From Candidatus Woesearchaeota archaeon (lineage in GTDB: Archaea; Nanobdellota; Nanobdellia; SCGC-AAA011-G17; UBA489), in contig JACOVP010000001.1 in assembly GCA_016177265.1 (NCBI GenBank), positions 1 through 7,615 of the forward strand: a stretch of DNA of 7,615 bases. Reading direction: 5' to 3'. The translations under genes and the position numbers were made by a program. A model generated the notes under the pieces. That model was not told the origin of the DNA and ran no database searches. It saw only the letters and a program-made list of their open reading frames with translations. Positions 6,294 through 7,615 of the stretch are shown in pieces (position 1 is the stretch's first letter; the number at the start of each line of letters is the position of its first letter).

Positions 6294-6301
6294 TATTTAA
6301 A
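6294..6301 (+). promoter_or_regulatory. probable TATA box of the homing endonuclease gene
   Basis: TATTTAAA in CATAAACTATTTAAAG is centred about 25 nt before the ATG at 6323, which would again give a leaderless transcript. It is one half of the divergent promoter region with cutA (6165-6322). The only other structure in that region is a small perfect hairpin at 6260-6276. Confidence 0.45.
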
Positions 6302-6322
6302 GAAACTATTTTATGAATCTGT

Positions 6323-7054
6323 ATGAATAATTGGGGAAGAATTAAAGGCGGGTTGAATTCTCCAGGGAATACTAAACAGATTAAGAAAATAAAGTATACT
6401 GCAAATCTTGCTGAGTTTCTTGGGATTTTATTTGGGGATGGTAATAGTTATGTTAAGAAGGCCTATAAGGTCGGCGTTTATGCAATAAGGATAGTTGGAG
6501 ATTCTAGATATGATAAAAAGTACATTGTTCGTTATGTTAAACCTCTTGGAGAACATTTGTTTGGGATATGTGGAAAAATATCCTACTCTAAGGTAAGCAA
6601 TGCTATTATTTTATCATTTTATAGCAGAGAGATGTTACATGCCTTGAAAAAACTTGGATTTCCTTCTGGAAATAAAATACAGAACAAACTTACTATACCT
6701 TTATGGATAAGAAACAAAAAATCTCATCTTAAAAAATTTATTAGAGGATTATTAGATACTGATGGATCTATATTTAAAATGTCAAACAAATATCCTTATC
6801 TTCTACGAATAGATTTTACCAGCCATATCCCTTCCTTATTGAATGAAGTTAGATCATGCTTCTTGGAAATGAATTTTAATCCTTCTAATATTATTTCTGG
6901 AAAACACTTTTTTCTCTCTAGAAAAGCGGACGTTCTTCTTTATCGACAGATAATTGGATTTAGTAATCCAAAACATATAAATAGGGCTATTTTGCTAGCA
7001 TCTGTGATAGCCCCGTCGTCTAGTGGCCAAATTTTGCTAAAAACAAAAGGCTAG
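6323..7054 (+). CDS. LAGLIDADG homing endonuclease reading into tRNA-Gln
   Basis: Site-specific DNA endonuclease of the double-motif LAGLIDADG type, 243 residues. Motif 1 is at residues 30-40 (AEFLGILFGDG, catalytic D39). Motif 2 is at residues 139-148 (FIRGLLDTDG, D147). Each is followed by a beta-rich, basic segment, as expected for one enzyme folding as a pseudo-dimer. Both catalytic aspartates are present, so it may be active. The gene is clearly A+T-richer by eye than the ribosomal genes, in keeping with horizontal transfer. It is free-standing, not inside a host protein frame, so it is not an intein. From codon 230 to the TAG it runs over the tRNA acceptor strand, D-arm and intron. Those 14 residues (APSSSGQILLKTKG) look like by-products of tRNA sequence. 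The expected fold is complete by about residue 225. Confidence 0.88.
   Translation: MNNWGRIKGGLNSPGNTKQIKKIKYTANLAEFLGILFGDGNSYVKKAYKVGVYAIRIVGDSRYDKKYIVRYVKPLGEHLFGICGKISYSKVSNAIILSFYSREMLHALKKLGFPSGNKIQNKLTIPLWIRNKKSHLKKFIRGLLDTDGSIFKMSNKYPYLLRIDFTSHIPSLLNEVRSCFLEMNFNPSNIISGKHFFLSRKADVLLYRQIIGFSNPKHINRAILLASVIAPSSSGQILLKTKG
6975..6982 (+). promoter_or_regulatory. TATA box of the tRNA-Gln gene, inside the endonuclease coding region
   Basis: ATATAAAT, preceded by the A-rich BRE-like CCAAAAC, ends 26 nt before the first base of the tRNA (7009). That is the standard archaeal distance. It lies in codons 218-220 of the endonuclease gene, so the tRNA promoter is embedded in foreign coding sequence. 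Confidence 0.6.
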
Positions 7055-7105
7055 GGATACGGCCCTCTGGAGGCTGTGACGGCAGTTCGAATCTGCCCGG
7101 GGCTA
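7009..7105 (+). tRNA. tRNA-Gln (anticodon CUG) with a D-loop intron
   Basis: All four arms can be folded. The acceptor AGCCCCG (7009-7015) pairs perfectly with CGGGGCT (7098-7104), and the discriminator A is at 7105. The D-stem is GTCT (7018-7021) with GGAT (7055-7058), including G-U pairs. The anticodon stem CGGCC/GGCTG (7060-7064, 7072-7076) closes the loop CTCTGGA, in which CTG at 7067-7069 is the anticodon for CAG codons. The variable loop is TGAC. The T-stem GGCAG/CTGCC encloses TTCGAAT. A1:U72 is the usual first pair of archaeal tRNA-Gln and argues against tRNA-Glu. After removal of 24 nt the D-loop is AGTGGCCAA, with G18, G19 and A21 in place. No CCA is encoded, so it is added after transcription. 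A glutamine tRNA of this kind is normally charged through Glu-tRNA(Gln) and GatDE. Confidence 0.93.
7031..7054 (+). other. 24-nt tRNA intron (bulge-helix-bulge)
   Basis: The inner helix TTTTG/CAAAA (7032-7036 with 7044-7048) has a 7-nt loop. The central 4-bp helix is GGCC/GGCT (7025-7028 with 7049-7052). Three-nt bulges AAA (7029-7031) and AGG (7053-7055) lie on opposite strands. Cutting after the second base of each bulge, as the archaeal splicing endonuclease does, removes exactly 7031-7054 and leaves a normal D-loop. The outer helix is only 3 bp with extra unpaired bases opposite the 3' bulge, so the motif is slightly relaxed. The position between tRNA bases 21 and 22 is uncommon compared with 37/38. 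The last three bases are the TAG stop of the overlapping endonuclease gene. Confidence 0.8.
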
Positions 7106-7110
7106 TTTTT
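7106..7110 (+). terminator. T5 terminator behind tRNA-Gln
   Basis: Five T residues directly follow the discriminator base. This can end tRNA transcription. It is only 3 nt before the start codon of the next gene, so readthrough may be needed for that gene. Confidence 0.45.
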
Positions 7111-7113
7111 CCT

Positions 7114-7521
7114 ATGAAAATATTGTTTGTGTGTAGCGGGAATGTTGGCAGAAGTCAGATGGCTGAGACTTTCTTCAATAGTCTTACTCAGCACCATCAT
7201 GCAATAAGCGCAGGTATTCGTGTTGGTGTTCATGAAGGGAAGAATTTAGCAAAATATGAACATGTTGTGAAATGCATGCAAGACGTTGGTTTTTCAGTTG
7301 CTCATAAAGTAAGCAGACAACTAACAGAGCAGATGGTCAAAGAAAGTGATAAAATTATTTCTTTTGCTGCTGCAGAAGAATTGCCAGAGTATGCTAGAAA
7401 TTCTGGAAAAATTGTGTATTGGGATGTAGCAGATGCTAAAGGGATGGATTATTCATTTCATTGCAAGATTCGAGATCAGATAAAAGAATTAGTAGAAAGC
7501 TTAATAAATGAGCTAGACTAA
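7114..7521 (+). CDS. low-molecular-weight protein-tyrosine phosphatase family protein
   Basis: Cytosolic phosphatase of the LMW-PTP/ArsC fold, 135 residues. The P-loop VCSGNVGRSQMAE (residues 6-18) contains nucleophile C7, phosphate-binding R13 and S14. SAGI follows at residues 32-35 as is common in the family. WDVADAKG (residues 103-110) stands where the general-acid 'DP' loop is expected, with D107 the probable acid and the usual Pro replaced by Ala. The paired cysteines of thioredoxin-linked arsenate reductases are not in the expected region (only C54 and C117 besides C7). Phosphatase is therefore more likely than arsenate reductase, and the substrate is unknown. The ATG lies 8 nt after the tRNA end with no Shine-Dalgarno sequence. 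The message may be released by tRNA 3' processing, or start inside the tRNA. Confidence 0.85.
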   Translation: MKILFVCSGNVGRSQMAETFFNSLTQHHHAISAGIRVGVHEGKNLAKYEHVVKCMQDVGFSVAHKVSRQLTEQMVKESDKIISFAAAEELPEYARNSGKIVYWDVADAKGMDYSFHCKIRDQIKELVESLINELD

Positions 7522-7545
7522 TATTATGATAAGAAGCACACTGAT

Positions 7546-7615
7546 TTACCTAACAAAACTATCCAATCTTAAAATTTCTGCATGTTCTACTAATTCTTCT
7601 TCACTAGCTACGGCA
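7546..7615 (-). CDS. possible C-terminal end of an unidentified gene (cut by the window edge)
   Basis: On the minus strand, one frame is open from the right edge for 22 codons to a TAA at 7548-7546. The other two frames are closed at once by TAG. The visible peptide is helix-like and acidic (EEELVEHAEILRL), then ends DSFVR. That is plausible for a real protein end, but the piece is too short to name. If real, it converges with the phosphatase gene, with 24 nt between the two stops. Confidence 0.35.
   Translation of the reverse strand, partial: AVASEEELVEHAEILRLDSFVR

Noticed and set aside
6323..7054. Intein
   Set aside because: The frame has its own start and promoter, lacks flanking host-protein sequence and shows no splicing-domain motifs.
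7009..7105. Permuted or split tRNA
   Set aside because: The 5' and 3' halves are in normal order on one strand, 24 nt apart, and fold as an ordinary intron-bearing tRNA.
7009..7105. tRNA-Glu (the D-arm resembles some tRNA-Glu sequences)
   Set aside because: The 7-base anticodon loop CTCTGGA gives CUG, and the A1:U72 first pair fits archaeal tRNA-Gln.
7114..7521. Arsenate reductase ArsC
   Set aside because: The P-loop fits both families, but the additional redox cysteines of the thioredoxin-linked enzymes are not in the expected places and no ars genes are adjacent.
1..7615. CRISPR arrays, insertion sequences or long repeats
   Set aside because: No regularly spaced repeats, transposase frames or long direct or inverted repeats were seen by eye.

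Overview
The window reads as a piece of an archaeal chromosome. The evidence is the gene order uL3-uL4-uL23-uL2-uS19-uL22-uS3 on the minus strand, an archaeal histone, A+T-rich TATA boxes placed so that several messages would be leaderless or nearly so, and an intron-containing tRNA with bulge-helix-bulge geometry and no encoded CCA. The compact ribosomal proteins, the lysine-rich tails on uL4 and uL22 and the small patchwork genes around them fit a DPANN-type archaeon (for example the Woesearchaeota/Pacearchaeota group). That placement is inferred from the style of the proteins, not from a search.

Layout. Positions 1-4219 (minus strand) are the 5' part of the large ribosomal protein operon. 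It is transcribed leftwards from uL3 to uS3, which runs off the window. Its genes are separated by 1-3 nt or overlap by 4 nt (ATGA), so they are probably co-transcribed and translationally coupled. Positions 4220-4567 are a divergent intergenic region. It holds two self-complementary TTTATAAA boxes, a probable structured leader of about 190 nt in front of uL3, and the promoter and Shine-Dalgarno site of a rightward histone gene (4568-4777). A T-rich terminator follows, then a HAD-family, deoxyribonucleotidase-like hydrolase (4817-5431). A convergent two-gene unit on the minus strand encodes CutA (start 6164) and then a protein with four CxxC knuckles (5440-5856).

Positions 6323-7110 are the most unusual part. 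An A+T-rich LAGLIDADG homing endonuclease gene reads directly into a tRNA-Gln(CUG) gene. Its coding region contains the tRNA's probable TATA box and then the whole tRNA 5' half. It stops with a TAG that forms the last three bases of a 24-nt D-loop intron. The tRNA is followed by T5 and, only 8 nt after its last base, by the start codon of a low-molecular-weight phosphatase gene (7114-7521). The window ends in what may be the last 22 codons of a gene on the minus strand.

Taken together, the left part serves ribosome assembly and chromatin, and the middle is small housekeeping genes. The right part is a selfish gene fused to a tRNA locus, where one stretch of DNA must act at once as protein code, tRNA promoter, tRNA exon and intron.
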